A DNA stretch of 64,000 bases. Origin: JBBSJZ01 sp041739875. GTDB taxonomy: Bacteria; Planctomycetota; Planctomycetia; Pirellulales; Pirellulaceae. Shown here piece after piece: positions 24,360-34,100 of this stretch. The stretch covers positions 10,886 through 74,885 of the forward strand of contig JBGSNA010000357.1 of NCBI GenBank assembly GCA_041739875.1, in the 5' to 3' direction. The position numbers were made by a program, and so were the translations under genes. Position 1 is the first letter of the stretch, and every line of letters begins with the position of its first letter. The notes beneath the pieces are model-generated. The model made no database searches. It was not told where the DNA came from and saw only the letters and a program-made list of their open reading frames with translations.

Positions 24360-25694
24360 CTAGGAATCCGAGGGCTTATTGTCCTCGTTGGAGATTCTAC
24401 GTGCGAAACGGCGTTTCCGCCGTTCGAGATCCTTGGTCGCTTGCTTTAGAGCTTTTTCTCGCTCTTTAAGCAACAAGTAGCGTTTGCGGATTTTGTCACC
24501 CGCAGCTCGCACTTTCCGTGCACGCTCGAGTACCTTCTCTTTGATGTCTGGAGAGACACCATCGGTCCCCGAAGCGGACCCTAAATCAAACCCAGAATCA
24601 CCGAACCCAGAATCCGCTAATCCCGAATCACCGAGCACCGAATCACCGAAGTCATCATCCGCCAGTTCGGACATGTCGACTTCTGGATCGTCGATCTCAC
24701 TCGCGGTTGTGTCAAGTTGATGGCCAGCGAACAATCGACACAGCCAATTTGGTTCAACGAAGATCGCGTTGGCACAAATCATCGCCAGCCCAAACGTTGC
24801 CATACCGAGAAACAACGCGATCCCACCATGCACTGCAATTGCAATAAGCAACATGACGGGGCGCAGCAGTTTCGGCCAAATAAGAAAGCAATAAAAGACC
24901 TCCCAGAACAACGTGAGGTGCGTCAACAATGAGAACACTCGCGGATACCCAGCGATCCATGTCATGTCGAGTGATTGGTACTCGTAGTTACCCACCGCGT
25001 ACCACATCGCGGTGCCATCCCACCATGACTCGCCACGAGCTTTGGCAAGACCGCCAAACAAATAGATCACACACAGATGCAGTTGCAGCAAACGCGTCGC
25101 CACATTGGCTGCGACGCTTGGCGACTGATCTGGCAACAACCACTGCAACTTGCGGTTTGAATGGAGATTGACACCGAGTCGCTTGCGAATAGACGCATCG
25201 ACGGAAAAGAAACTTCCGCATGGAGCCAATGACAAATACATCGCCATGTACGTCATGATTTGGTCTAAACCAAAAAGTGAACCCGTCAAACGATGAATGT
25301 ACATCAATTGCAGCAACCATGCTGCCGGTGCGGTGAACCGTGTGCCAAGTCCAATCATGAACCCCGTCGTTATCACAAGCGTGAAAAGGTGGTGTATCCA
25401 CAACAGGGCATCACTCTCGATATACCATAGGTAGCTGCGTCCCCAGTCAGACTCTCCGAATCTGCCATCATGCAGCGATTGAGCTACTTCAGGATTGATC
25501 CATGCATCAGCGCCAAGAAACGACGAGAGATCCGTCGCGAGCACCAAATGGGAATACAACAGAAACATCCCAGTCGCGATGCGAAGTAGCGACAAAACGA
25601 ACGAACTGCGCGGCGTGAACCAGAACTGGTCCCAAGCTTGAACAGCATGACGTGTCCAGCCTCGCAACTCACTCCATGGAGCTGTCAAATTCAT
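24360..25694 (-). CDS. HTTM (vitamin-K-dependent carboxylase-like) membrane protein
   Basis: Integral membrane protein of 444 residues. An N-terminal DQFWFTPRSSFVLSLLRIAT helix is followed by several helices of the HTTM domain, with GADAWINPEV and LWIHHLFTLVITTGFMIGLG, and the HRLTGSLFGLDQIMTYMAMY segment characteristic of the family. The C-terminal 100 residues are cytosolic-looking: first an acidic low-complexity part with repeated DSG(L/F)-type units, then a Lys/Arg-rich coiled coil (LLKEREKALKQATKDLERRK). The start overlaps the stop of the upstream gene (ATGA at 25691-25694), so the two are translationally coupled. Bacterial HTTM proteins have no agreed substrate. Confidence 0.87.
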   Translation of the reverse strand: MNLTAPWSELRGWTRHAVQAWDQFWFTPRSSFVLSLLRIATGMFLLYSHLVLATDLSSFLGADAWINPEVAQSLHDGRFGESDWGRSYLWYIESDALLWIHHLFTLVITTGFMIGLGTRFTAPAAWLLQLMYIHRLTGSLFGLDQIMTYMAMYLSLAPCGSFFSVDASIRKRLGVNLHSNRKLQWLLPDQSPSVAANVATRLLQLHLCVIYLFGGLAKARGESWWDGTAMWYAVGNYEYQSLDMTWIAGYPRVFSLLTHLTLFWEVFYCFLIWPKLLRPVMLLIAIAVHGGIALFLGMATFGLAMICANAIFVEPNWLCRLFAGHQLDTTASEIDDPEVDMSELADDDFGDSVLGDSGLADSGFGDSGFDLGSASGTDGVSPDIKEKVLERARKVRAAGDKIRKRYLLLKEREKALKQATKDLERRKRRFARRISNEDNKPSDS

Positions 25695-26500
25695 TGAGAC
25701 ACCGCCTGTGTCGACGACGCTTCGCTTGGAAGCGGTTGTACGACTCCAGTCACTTGCCCTCGCTCCACGTTGGCTTGGTTCGATGTGGCCCCAGCGTCGC
25801 GGTCAACCAAATCAACTTCTGGTGTGCCGAACCCTGGCAGCGTTTCCGGATTGGTGACCTGGGGTTCGCCTGCACCGCCGACATCAAGTGGACGATCGAC
25901 CAACACCCCGTACATACGTGGGTCATCGAGTTGCATTGGCTCAGCAACGATCTCAATGAACGATGGAATGCGATGTTCTAAACGACGAATTGCCAGGTCC
26001 TTGCTACCAACTCGAGAACTGCTGAGGTGATCGGTGTAGGACTGGCGCACACTCTCGTAACGACCTCGCGCGGCCGCCCAAAGACGTGCTGCTACTCGAT
26101 CGACCTCCGCGAGATCTGGTGGCGGTCCGGGTGGCTGGTAAATCTCGTGCAGAAACTCAGTCAACATGAAATGGCGGTGGTACATCAAACGCGGCCAATG
26201 GCGATCGCGAGCGGGGAACATTTCTTCGACCCGATTGCCACCTGCATCGATGTACGAAGCTTGAACCAGATGGCTCGGACCTGGATCGGGAGCAAAAAAA
26301 GCATAACCCCGATTTAAGTAGAGCATCTCACCGTATCCGCGAACGGGGCCGGAAAGCGTCGCAACCGACGGGGAGCTACCTAGCGATCCACGCGTCTGAA
26401 AGCCCAATGGGGGCGAGATGACTGCCCACAGGTGCAGGACGACTGCGATGCTGACGACAACGCGAACGCCCCTTCCGAGTGGCACTTGATCGTGGGACAT
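25691..26500 (-). CDS. Single-pass partner protein of the HTTM gene
   Basis: 269 residues with one N-terminal membrane helix (VRVVVSIAVVLHLWAVISPP) and an otherwise soluble domain: EMLYLNRGYAFFAPDPGPSH, MFPARDRHWPRLMYHRHFML. This FFAPDPGPSH pattern is typical of the uncharacterised proteins that accompany HTTM genes in planctomycetes. Its stop overlaps the HTTM start. It may present or process the substrate of the HTTM protein outside the membrane. The function is unknown. Confidence 0.72.
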   Translation of the reverse strand: MSHDQVPLGRGVRVVVSIAVVLHLWAVISPPLGFQTRGSLGSSPSVATLSGPVRGYGEMLYLNRGYAFFAPDPGPSHLVQASYIDAGGNRVEEMFPARDRHWPRLMYHRHFMLTEFLHEIYQPPGPPPDLAEVDRVAARLWAAARGRYESVRQSYTDHLSSSRVGSKDLAIRRLEHRIPSFIEIVAEPMQLDDPRMYGVLVDRPLDVGGAGEPQVTNPETLPGFGTPEVDLVDRDAGATSNQANVERGQVTGVVQPLPSEASSTQAVSQ

Positions 26501-26632
26501 ACGCTTTCCGCCTCAGGAAATATCTCGATCGGCCGCGTCCCTGGCTATCTACAATGCTCCGAACCTGGCACGAATGCCGAAGATGTTTTCTACACCACTA
26601 AACTAACTACAAAGTCGGCAAAGTACAGCAAC

Positions 26633-26665
26633 AAAAAAAGCTGCGGCCCTCACGAGCAGCAGCTT
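26633..26665 (-). terminator. Rho-independent terminator of the TIGR03000 gene
   Basis: On the minus strand AAGCTGC (26665-26659) pairs with GCAGCTT (26644-26638) and is followed by TTTTT (26637-26633). It lies 29 nt after the stop of the 26694-27950 gene. Confidence 0.8.
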
Positions 26666-26693
26666 AAAATCGTTTCAACAGCCAGTGAGACGA

Positions 26694-27950
26694 CTAGCGT
26701 GTCGCAACAGTGCCGTCTTCGAAGTCGAAATCCAGCTTCGCTTGGTCGCCCGCGTGAACGTCCACACTGCGTTGCTTGGTGACGCTACGACCATCCACCA
26801 TCGCGGTAACCGAAACGGTGTAATTCTTCCAGCTCTCGCCAGCCTTGAGGTGTTTGGTGCGGAACGTGCGAACCTCACCATACCCCTTGGTCGGATTACC
26901 GGCCAAAATCACGTCGGCGTTCACAGGAACTCGCAATTCAACAACCGTTTCAAGAACATCAACTTTTTGGATTGAAACTTGGTCTGTGGCTTCGGGCTGA
27001 GCGTCTTCACTTGGCTCAAACACCAATTGTTCGGTATCGCCAGGTCGCAGTTTAACGGACTTGCTGTCCACTACGTCCTTGCCGTTGAGCGTGTACTTCA
27101 CATTCACGACATAGGTGTAGAGATAGCCGGTCTTCAGTCCACGGGACATGAATTGGCGAATTGATCCTTCGCTCGTGGTCGCATGACCATTCACAGTCAC
27201 TTCGGCATCATCGCTTGGCACCGCGACTGTCAACAAAGCGGCGTCATCGTCAAGCGTCGGCTTAGCGGATGCGTATGTCGCTTCGTTATCAAGATCGTTC
27301 ATCGCTCCGTGCATCATGGTGCCATCTGAAACAGGCGCTGCATCGTAGCTTGGATACGAGTCATAAGACGACTCGATTACGGGCGATTCGTAAATCGGTG
27401 AGGACATGGAGTCCATCGACATCATCGGAACCGAGTAGCTCGCGACACCGCCACTGCTGCCGCCACTGCTGCCACCACTGTAGCTGGCAACCGAAGTTGC
27501 ATATCCACCACTGCTACCACCGCTGTAAACAGCAACTCCACCACTGCTCGCTCCACCACTGCTACCCGAGTGACGTGCTGCATGATGTGAATGAATCTTT
27601 GCGGCGAGTCGCTTCAATGGACCCATGTGCGGCGCACCGCCACTACTTGCGCCACCACTACTTGCGCTGTAGGCAACATACCCACCACTACTTCCTCCAA
27701 CAGATGCACTTGCTCGATGTGCATGCAACTTCGCTTTTAAGTGACTCATGATGCCACCGCCACCTGACGAACCGTAGCTGCCATACCCAGCTGCGTATCC
27801 GCCGGATGATCCGTAACCACCGCCGCTGGAAGCATAACCACCACCGTTGGAAGCATAACCACCTGACGAGCCCTGAGCTTGGGCTTCACCACCCAAAACC
27901 ACTACAACGGCAAACACCGTCAAATGGGTCCAACGCTTGAAATGTTTCAT
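26694..27950 (-). CDS. Exported Ser/Gly-repeat protein with two TIGR03000 domains
   Basis: A signal peptide (MKHFKRWTHLTVFAVVVVLG) is followed by about 170 residues of low-complexity SSGG/GGY units (for example YASSGGGYGSSGGYAAG), interrupted by a short basic stretch (HLKAKLHAHRASA), then two TIGR03000 domains at about 235-312 and 330-415: AALLTVAVPSDDAEVTVNGH and VVELRVPVNADVILAGNPTK. TIGR03000 domains are a planctomycete-specific beta-sandwich type found on surface or envelope proteins. The Ser-Gly-Gly repeat region is likely a flexible or adhesive spacer. The gene has its own terminator. Its exact surface role is unknown. Confidence 0.82.
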   Translation of the reverse strand: MKHFKRWTHLTVFAVVVVLGGEAQAQGSSGGYASNGGGYASSGGGYGSSGGYAAGYGSYGSSGGGGIMSHLKAKLHAHRASASVGGSSGGYVAYSASSGGASSGGAPHMGPLKRLAAKIHSHHAARHSGSSGGASSGGVAVYSGGSSGGYATSVASYSGGSSGGSSGGVASYSVPMMSMDSMSSPIYESPVIESSYDSYPSYDAAPVSDGTMMHGAMNDLDNEATYASAKPTLDDDAALLTVAVPSDDAEVTVNGHATTSEGSIRQFMSRGLKTGYLYTYVVNVKYTLNGKDVVDSKSVKLRPGDTEQLVFEPSEDAQPEATDQVSIQKVDVLETVVELRVPVNADVILAGNPTKGYGEVRTFRTKHLKAGESWKNYTVSVTAMVDGRSVTKQRSVDVHAGDQAKLDFDFEDGTVATR

Positions 27951-28191
27951 AATCGCCGCAATCCCTCAATGAAATTCGCAGGGAAACTGTGTTTCGCCGT
28001 TGCGCAATTATGTCAACGGCCCCAGGTGCTAGGATAGCGAACTACGCAGTGGGTTCAAGCAGCCCAGGCAATTTTTAACGCCAGGGAGGATTGCGCAAGC
28101 CGCAAAAGAACTGATGCTTCGGCGCTTGTCGATAGTTGTTTTGTGTTCGAGATCTTTCCTAGTCCCTCGAAATCAGCACGCCTTTCACGTT

Positions 28192-29445
28192 TTAATCGAT
28201 GGGTTCGATGGTGATCTCATCAAAATCAGCTTGCCCGGTAGCGCCGAAAAGTCCAACGCGGAGAATTGCCTCGCGAGTCGATGGTGGGACGCGAATCAGC
28301 CGACTTGAACTCCGCCATGTTTTAGAGTCGCGAAACGGCCCGATCCAAAACGTTCCCAAATCGCTTCGTTGTTCATCATAAAGGCTGATTGCGACCATAG
28401 GCATCGACTCCGGGTCTGGACCTTTATGAATCCCATCGGCCCGGGCAACGCCCTTGAGCCTTAACATCGACACCTCACGACCATCGATCGCGATCCCTTG
28501 CAAGAGATGCGAATTCAGACCTGGCGTAGCGTTTTCAAATCTCACGAAGGTAGCACCGCCAAACGCTTGTCCATCACTGGTCACACCACGCATTTGGCGG
28601 ACTTGGCGACCGTAATACCATCCAGGCACGTAATCCGTGACATCGCTCTCGTCCTTTCCCGGAAGGACTTCAAAGTCACCATTGACGACGCGCGGGTTGG
28701 CTGGGTCCGGCTGAAGCTTGCGCGTCGACTCCGCCGTCCCCGTCATCGGCACGAACAAAGTGGGTCGCAATGCTTCACGAACTAACGCACCGTTCTTCTT
28801 GGTCATCCGATACAACGTCTGTTGGTATCGCTCACCGACGGGGATCACAATCATGCCGCCTTCAGCCAATTGGTCGATCAACGGTTGAGGCACGCTCTCG
28901 GGGCTGCACGTGACAATGATTTTGTCAAAGGGAGCGGCGTCCGGCCAACCAAGAAATCCATCTCCGACGCGAGTGGACACGTTTTCATAACCAAGTTGCT
29001 TGAGCGTAACTTCCGCTTGCTCGCCCAGTTCACGCACAATCTCGATTGAGTACACCTTGTCAACGAGCGGACTCAGCACAGCCGCTTGATAGCCGCTTCC
29101 GGTTCCGATCTCAAGCACTTTGTCGGACGGCTTTGGCTCGAGCGCCTCTGTCATCGATGCAACGATGAAGGGACTGCTAATCGTTTGCGAAGCGCCAATC
29201 GGCAATGCCATATCAAAGTAAGCACGATCACGCTGGCTCAGTGGTACGAACTCGTGACGCGGGGTGTTTCGGATCGCATCGAGTACACGGGAGTCTTTCA
29301 CCCCCGCGGATTCGACTCGCTCGCGCACCATTCGCTCACGGACGGCGGCAAAACGGTCCTGCGCTAACCCATGTGCTGAGGACAAAAACAAAGACAAGAT
29401 CACCATACCTTCAAAAAAAGGAATCTCAGCAACAAGTAATTTCAT
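28192..29445 (-). CDS. pcm: Protein-L-isoaspartate O-methyltransferase, apparently exported, with extra C-terminal domain
   Basis: Repairs isoaspartyl residues using SAM. The core has ERMVRERVESAGVKDSRVLD, ISSPFIVASM and motif I VLEIGTGSGYQ at about 109-119, then PFDKIIVTCSPE and GGMIVIPVGE. Two oddities: the N-terminus reads as a signal peptide (MVILSLFLSSAHGLAQ), and about 180 residues follow the methyltransferase, starting near NPRVVNGDFEVLPGKDESDV, that look like a carbohydrate-binding-type jelly roll. Normal Pcm is about 210 residues and cytosolic. The start ATG at 29445 lies 14 nt after the ppx/gppA stop, so they form an operon. Confidence 0.85.
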   Translation of the reverse strand: MKLLVAEIPFFEGMVILSLFLSSAHGLAQDRFAAVRERMVRERVESAGVKDSRVLDAIRNTPRHEFVPLSQRDRAYFDMALPIGASQTISSPFIVASMTEALEPKPSDKVLEIGTGSGYQAAVLSPLVDKVYSIEIVRELGEQAEVTLKQLGYENVSTRVGDGFLGWPDAAPFDKIIVTCSPESVPQPLIDQLAEGGMIVIPVGERYQQTLYRMTKKNGALVREALRPTLFVPMTGTAESTRKLQPDPANPRVVNGDFEVLPGKDESDVTDYVPGWYYGRQVRQMRGVTSDGQAFGGATFVRFENATPGLNSHLLQGIAIDGREVSMLRLKGVARADGIHKGPDPESMPMVAISLYDEQRSDLGTFWIGPFRDSKTWRSSSRLIRVPPSTREAILRVGLFGATGQADFDEITIEPID

Positions 29446-29459
29446 GGAGCGCTCGTACT

Positions 29460-31046
29460 TTAAGAGTTACCAGCCCGCAGTAGCACGGGCATCCCGAACA
29501 CATCTTGAAACAGCAATGCGTTTTGACGCATCGCCAACTGTTCAAGTGAGACGTCGTCGATGCCAGGAACAGAGATTTCCAATCGTTTGCTGTTGCGAAC
29601 GCATTTGATCTCTCGAATTCGACCATTACGTGTATCATCCAACGCAATCGCCAACCGAAGAATCGCTGACATTTTAGACACGGCAACGCGTCCGTCGCGA
29701 TCCAGCATGCCGTAACCTTCATGCGAAGGTTGTGGGAAAGCGCGGCGATGATACCGAGCGACCAATCCAACCAACAACAATTCCGACCGTGACAGACCGA
29801 ACAATTCACTATTTCGGATCAAGTACAACGCATGCTTGTGATTGCTCCGGACGTTGATAAACATCCCGATTTCATGCAATAGTGCCGCGACATACAGAAT
29901 AACTTCGAAACGATGATCGAGCTGATGCTCCGTCTGGAGCTCTTCAAACAACTTGCGACCAAGCTCTGCGACGTTTCTCGCGTGCGACTCATCGAAATCG
30001 AATTTCCGTCCCAGCGAAATCGCTGCCCGAATGATCTGATTACGGAATTCCGCTGTCCATGTGCCACCAACGGCCATGTCGCGCAGCAAACCGTCTCGCA
30101 AGTTCGTATCACAAACATAAACATGGGGCAATGCGAAATGCTGAGCAAGCAATGTGTACGAGAGTAGTGCAGGCCCGAGCGTCCTTGCCTCGATGAAACT
30201 TGCTCCAAACTTTTTAACGATCGCGTCTTCGTCGCATTGCAAAATCTCGTCGGTCAGTTCGGCGAGTCGATCCGTTGGCAACTCAGCAAGCGAAACACCG
30301 TCCCAGTCCTCAAGGATTCGATGCGCCGCAAAACGCATGTCGCCTCCGATCGCAATGAGGTGAATGGTCATGTCCGTACGAATCTGCTCGGTGATTCGAA
30401 CGAGTGTGCGTCGGATGTGGCTTTCCAACAACGTTCGTTTACGATTCGCACTTCCACGGACCGGCTCGACTGTTTGCACCAATCTTAGCGACCCAAGCCG
30501 ATACGACTCACTATGCAAAACGTTGCCACTACGAACGACGAGCAACTCGGTGCTGCCACCACCCACTTCGACGACAACCGTTTTTCCATTTTCGAGTTCG
30601 GGGTGGGCTTGCAAGTGAGGCGTGATCCCCATGTACGTGATACGGTTGACCTCCGCTTCGTCAATCGTCTCGACATCGAAACCGGTTGCGACATAAACGC
30701 GATCAATAAATGCCAGACGATTAATGGCCTCGCGAACGGCACTGGTTGCGACCACTCGGACATCAGACGTCGCCGTGATGCCATATTCGCGAAGAATTCG
30801 TCGGTAACGTCGGAGGATCTGTGATGCTTTCTCGATGCTCTTGCGTGACAACCGACGCAATTCAAAGGCTTCGCGACCAAGATCCACCGCTTGCACGAGC
30901 GTATCGAGCGTGCGTATGTCACCGTTGCTATGGATCTCCGCCACCTCCATCCGAATACTCGTGGCACCAATATCGATCACAGCCACAAATCGAGGCGGTG
31001 TTTCGGTACGAGCGGGTGTTCGGACGATGGATTCGGGTGTGGTCAT
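29460..31046 (-). CDS. ppx: Ppx/GppA-type exopolyphosphatase with C-terminal HD domain
   Basis: Acetate-kinase/Hsp70-fold phosphatase that removes phosphate from polyphosphate or pppGpp. N-terminal phosphate motif VAVIDIGATSIRMEV, VVATSAVREAINR, and phosphate-2 motif VVEVGGGSTELLVV are clear, followed by SYRLGSLRLV. The C-terminal 200 residues contain an HD-like helical domain (ILYVAALLHEIGMFINVRSN, LVGLVARYHRR), as in long-form Ppx. Length 528 from the ATG at 31046; the frame is open 23 codons further. It is upstream of the exported pcm gene in one operon, linking phosphate/stringent stress with protein repair. Confidence 0.88.
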   Translation of the reverse strand: MTTPESIVRTPARTETPPRFVAVIDIGATSIRMEVAEIHSNGDIRTLDTLVQAVDLGREAFELRRLSRKSIEKASQILRRYRRILREYGITATSDVRVVATSAVREAINRLAFIDRVYVATGFDVETIDEAEVNRITYMGITPHLQAHPELENGKTVVVEVGGGSTELLVVRSGNVLHSESYRLGSLRLVQTVEPVRGSANRKRTLLESHIRRTLVRITEQIRTDMTIHLIAIGGDMRFAAHRILEDWDGVSLAELPTDRLAELTDEILQCDEDAIVKKFGASFIEARTLGPALLSYTLLAQHFALPHVYVCDTNLRDGLLRDMAVGGTWTAEFRNQIIRAAISLGRKFDFDESHARNVAELGRKLFEELQTEHQLDHRFEVILYVAALLHEIGMFINVRSNHKHALYLIRNSELFGLSRSELLLVGLVARYHRRAFPQPSHEGYGMLDRDGRVAVSKMSAILRLAIALDDTRNGRIREIKCVRNSKRLEISVPGIDDVSLEQLAMRQNALLFQDVFGMPVLLRAGNS

Positions 31047-31189
31047 GAAGACTTGCAACTTCGACGGGCGAGTACCAAAGAGGTGGCTTTTGTAAAATGG
31101 ATTGTCAACCAGCAATCCATGTAATCATAGCGTTATCAGCCATTTGCCAGTAGCGATCCGCTTGAGAAGTGACTTACTCGGCAAAAGCA

Positions 31190-34100
31190 CTAGTTCGACG
31201 GCCTCGATGTTGGGGTCGCGGTCGGTTGGATCGTGGCGACATTTGTCGTCGCGGTCTCGATCGCCAGCGGAACGAGCAACTCGGACCGCTGTTTGGCGAC
31301 GGCATATTCCGTCTTGGCTCGCTCCAATTCCGCAGCCTGTTCATTTCGCACGAGTTGATCGTACACGTGGCCCGGCATCACCCGAGCCGTTTCGCTGAGC
31401 AGTTCAGGATCGTACGTCAGCCCCGGGTGCGTTTGCGCCCGCGTGTATTTCTCCAGCGTGATTTTGCTGCGAACCAGCTCGACCTCTACTTGGTCGATTC
31501 GCTTATTCGCCGTGTCACGAGCCAACCCCTTCGGAATCGCGTTCTTTGCGCCGCCAAACGGGTTGTAATCGTCACTTGGACCACTCGCTTTATCCCACCA
31601 ACTCAGCTCACGTCCAAAAATGTTCGTGGTGATTCGATCCACTCGATCGAGCATGTACGACGACACGGCACGACTTCGCTTAAAAAACGCAGTCGGAATA
31701 ATGGCCATGTCCCAAACGGTCTTGGACTTCTTGGCCATGTGACGAATGTTCGCCAACAGTTCGTACAACAGTGGCATGGTGACGGTGTTCTCCTCCATTT
31801 GGCGATACGTGAGCCCGTAATTCAACGAACGCTCGGCCAGGTAATTGAGTTTCGGCATCAGTGATCGCACGCCAAACCGCCCCCATGTGCAACATGTTCT
31901 TGCCTCGAGTTGCTCGTTGTAGATATCCACCAGGATGGAATCGATTAATTCGCTTCCGATCTGGCGAACCTCCTCATCGGTCAGCGGTCGATCGACATAG
32001 TTTTCGCTGTAACGCGGGAAGGTTCGCTCACTCACCAAGCGAATGAAACGATCGACTTTGTCCTCGAATTTCAAGGCCAAGAAAATGCCGTGTTTGTTCT
32101 GCTTACTATTGATGAAGTCCTCGTCGATCATGTCAATCGATTCCGCTTCAAAGAGAACCGCCGAACCTTTGCTCGAATCAAGCGTGCGTCGCACTTCGAG
32201 CGAACCCACTTTACGTTTTTTAAGAAATCCCCACGATGTGTCGGTATCGCCGGTATCGAATCGATGCACGATCACCCAACGATGAAGTGGGTCCGTCTTG
32301 CGAAGTTTTCGTTGTAAAGCGCGAGCCTCGCTCTCCAACCATTCCGCCTTGGGCTGAAAAAGAAAGGTTCGCTTATCAATTTCAAATTGATGCACCGCGC
32401 CAAGCGACGCATCCGCTATCGCAGCCACCTTCTTGGTCGCACCGCCAACAACTTCACCGGTCTTGGCAACATACTTGGACCAGCGACGGACATGCGAGAG
32501 AAACTCGCGTTGTGTTTTCAACTGACTCGGGTTCTTTTCGTCACTGATGGGAACCAATGAATTGGCGAGTAACTCTTCCCCGCCAGTGCGAGAATCGCCA
32601 ACCACATAGAAATTGATGTCAAAGTCGGCAGCCGCTTTCAGGAATTGCGACTTGGCAAGTTGATTGAATGCCGTCGTCTTTCCGGAAGGTGTTTGAAAGT
32701 AGTTATTGGGGATGATGATGGTCAGCCCTCGCCATTGTTCAAGCAGCGACTGCGCATTCGAGCGTGTCACTGTCTCGCCCGTCGTGACGCTCGATTGCTT
32801 TGGGTCAAGACTGCGAATCATGTCAATGAATCCGTAATACGAGATGTCCCATACATCGAGCCCGCTACCAAAATAGTCCGCCAACTGGGTCCACTTCTCG
32901 ATATCCTCGACCTTCGTTTTTTGGTTAGCGATCAACAGAAAACGCGAGCCCTCGTCGCGACGATACTGCTCGGACACGCGAATGAACTCGTGCCGATAAT
33001 CAACACAACGATACTCACCGCGCCGGGCGCTCGAATGAGGTCGTTGGAGATGCAAATCAACACCTAGAACAAAACTTTGATAAGCGACGATATCGGAGTG
33101 ATTGCGGATTCCGATTCGCGTTTCGACCCAACGCGTCTCTCCGGGGGCCAACTGACGGACGGGAGCTTGAAATTCTTCGCGAATCAAATCGTGCTGCTTG
33201 TCACTGTCGTCGAAGAACACAAGTTGATTGAGATCGATGTCACCACCGAGCAATCTCGCACCGCATCGAACACTGCGAAACAAATGTTTTTCATCGAACG
33301 TCTCGTCACCTACATTGGTGATGCCGAATCGAACTCGGGTGGACTCTCCGGGAGCCAAACTATTTAGCGCAATAATCTCGGTCAATTCAACGGGAAATCG
33401 AACTTCGATCGATTCTGGATTTTCGAAATTTCGAAACGGTCGATGAATACCGCTTTCAAGAAGCGCTTGTGGATTGATACTGTGCGCGAGCCGAAACGGA
33501 TGACGACGTGGTGCATCGATCACGACGTCAGCCAGCCTCGCGCCCAAGCCATCATCCGTGAAGGTGAACGACTCGCCGGGGTCGAGCGACTTCGGCAGTT
33601 CCATATCGACATGGTCTGAGTCCAAATGCTCATCTGATGCGAGCGTGACTCGAATGGTGTAATTCGATGGCGTTGGCATGCCACCGATATTGCTCACCGT
33701 TAAGCTGTCAGCACTAACGAGCGAGTCCGGCTCGAGCGTCGAACATTCACCGGCAACATCCACCGATAGGAGTTCCAAGTCATATGGCGATGCGTAGTGA
33801 CGCTGAGTACCGTCTGGTCGAGCAACAAGGATTCGCAAGCGGCCCTGTGAACCGGGTTGCCCATCGCGTGCGAGGTACGACGACGGTGCCCCGTCGCGCC
33901 CATTGCGTCCGCTGGAGCCGCCTGGGTTGGAGCGAAATATCGTACGGGATTGGCGTTTACCTTGACTGTCGGTGTAGTGCTCTGTCTCGGTCCAGTGATA
34001 ACTGCTACCGCCGGGTCCGCCGGGTCCGCCACTGCCGCCTTTTGCTGGCTCACCGGCAAAGCCAATCTCGCCTGCCGACAAGTCACCCTTGAGCAACATC

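Noticed and set aside
27440..27880. Regular DNA repeats that at first look like a CRISPR or satellite array
   Set aside because: They are codon-level repeats encoding Ser-Gly-Gly units in one intact gene, with no constant spacer length.
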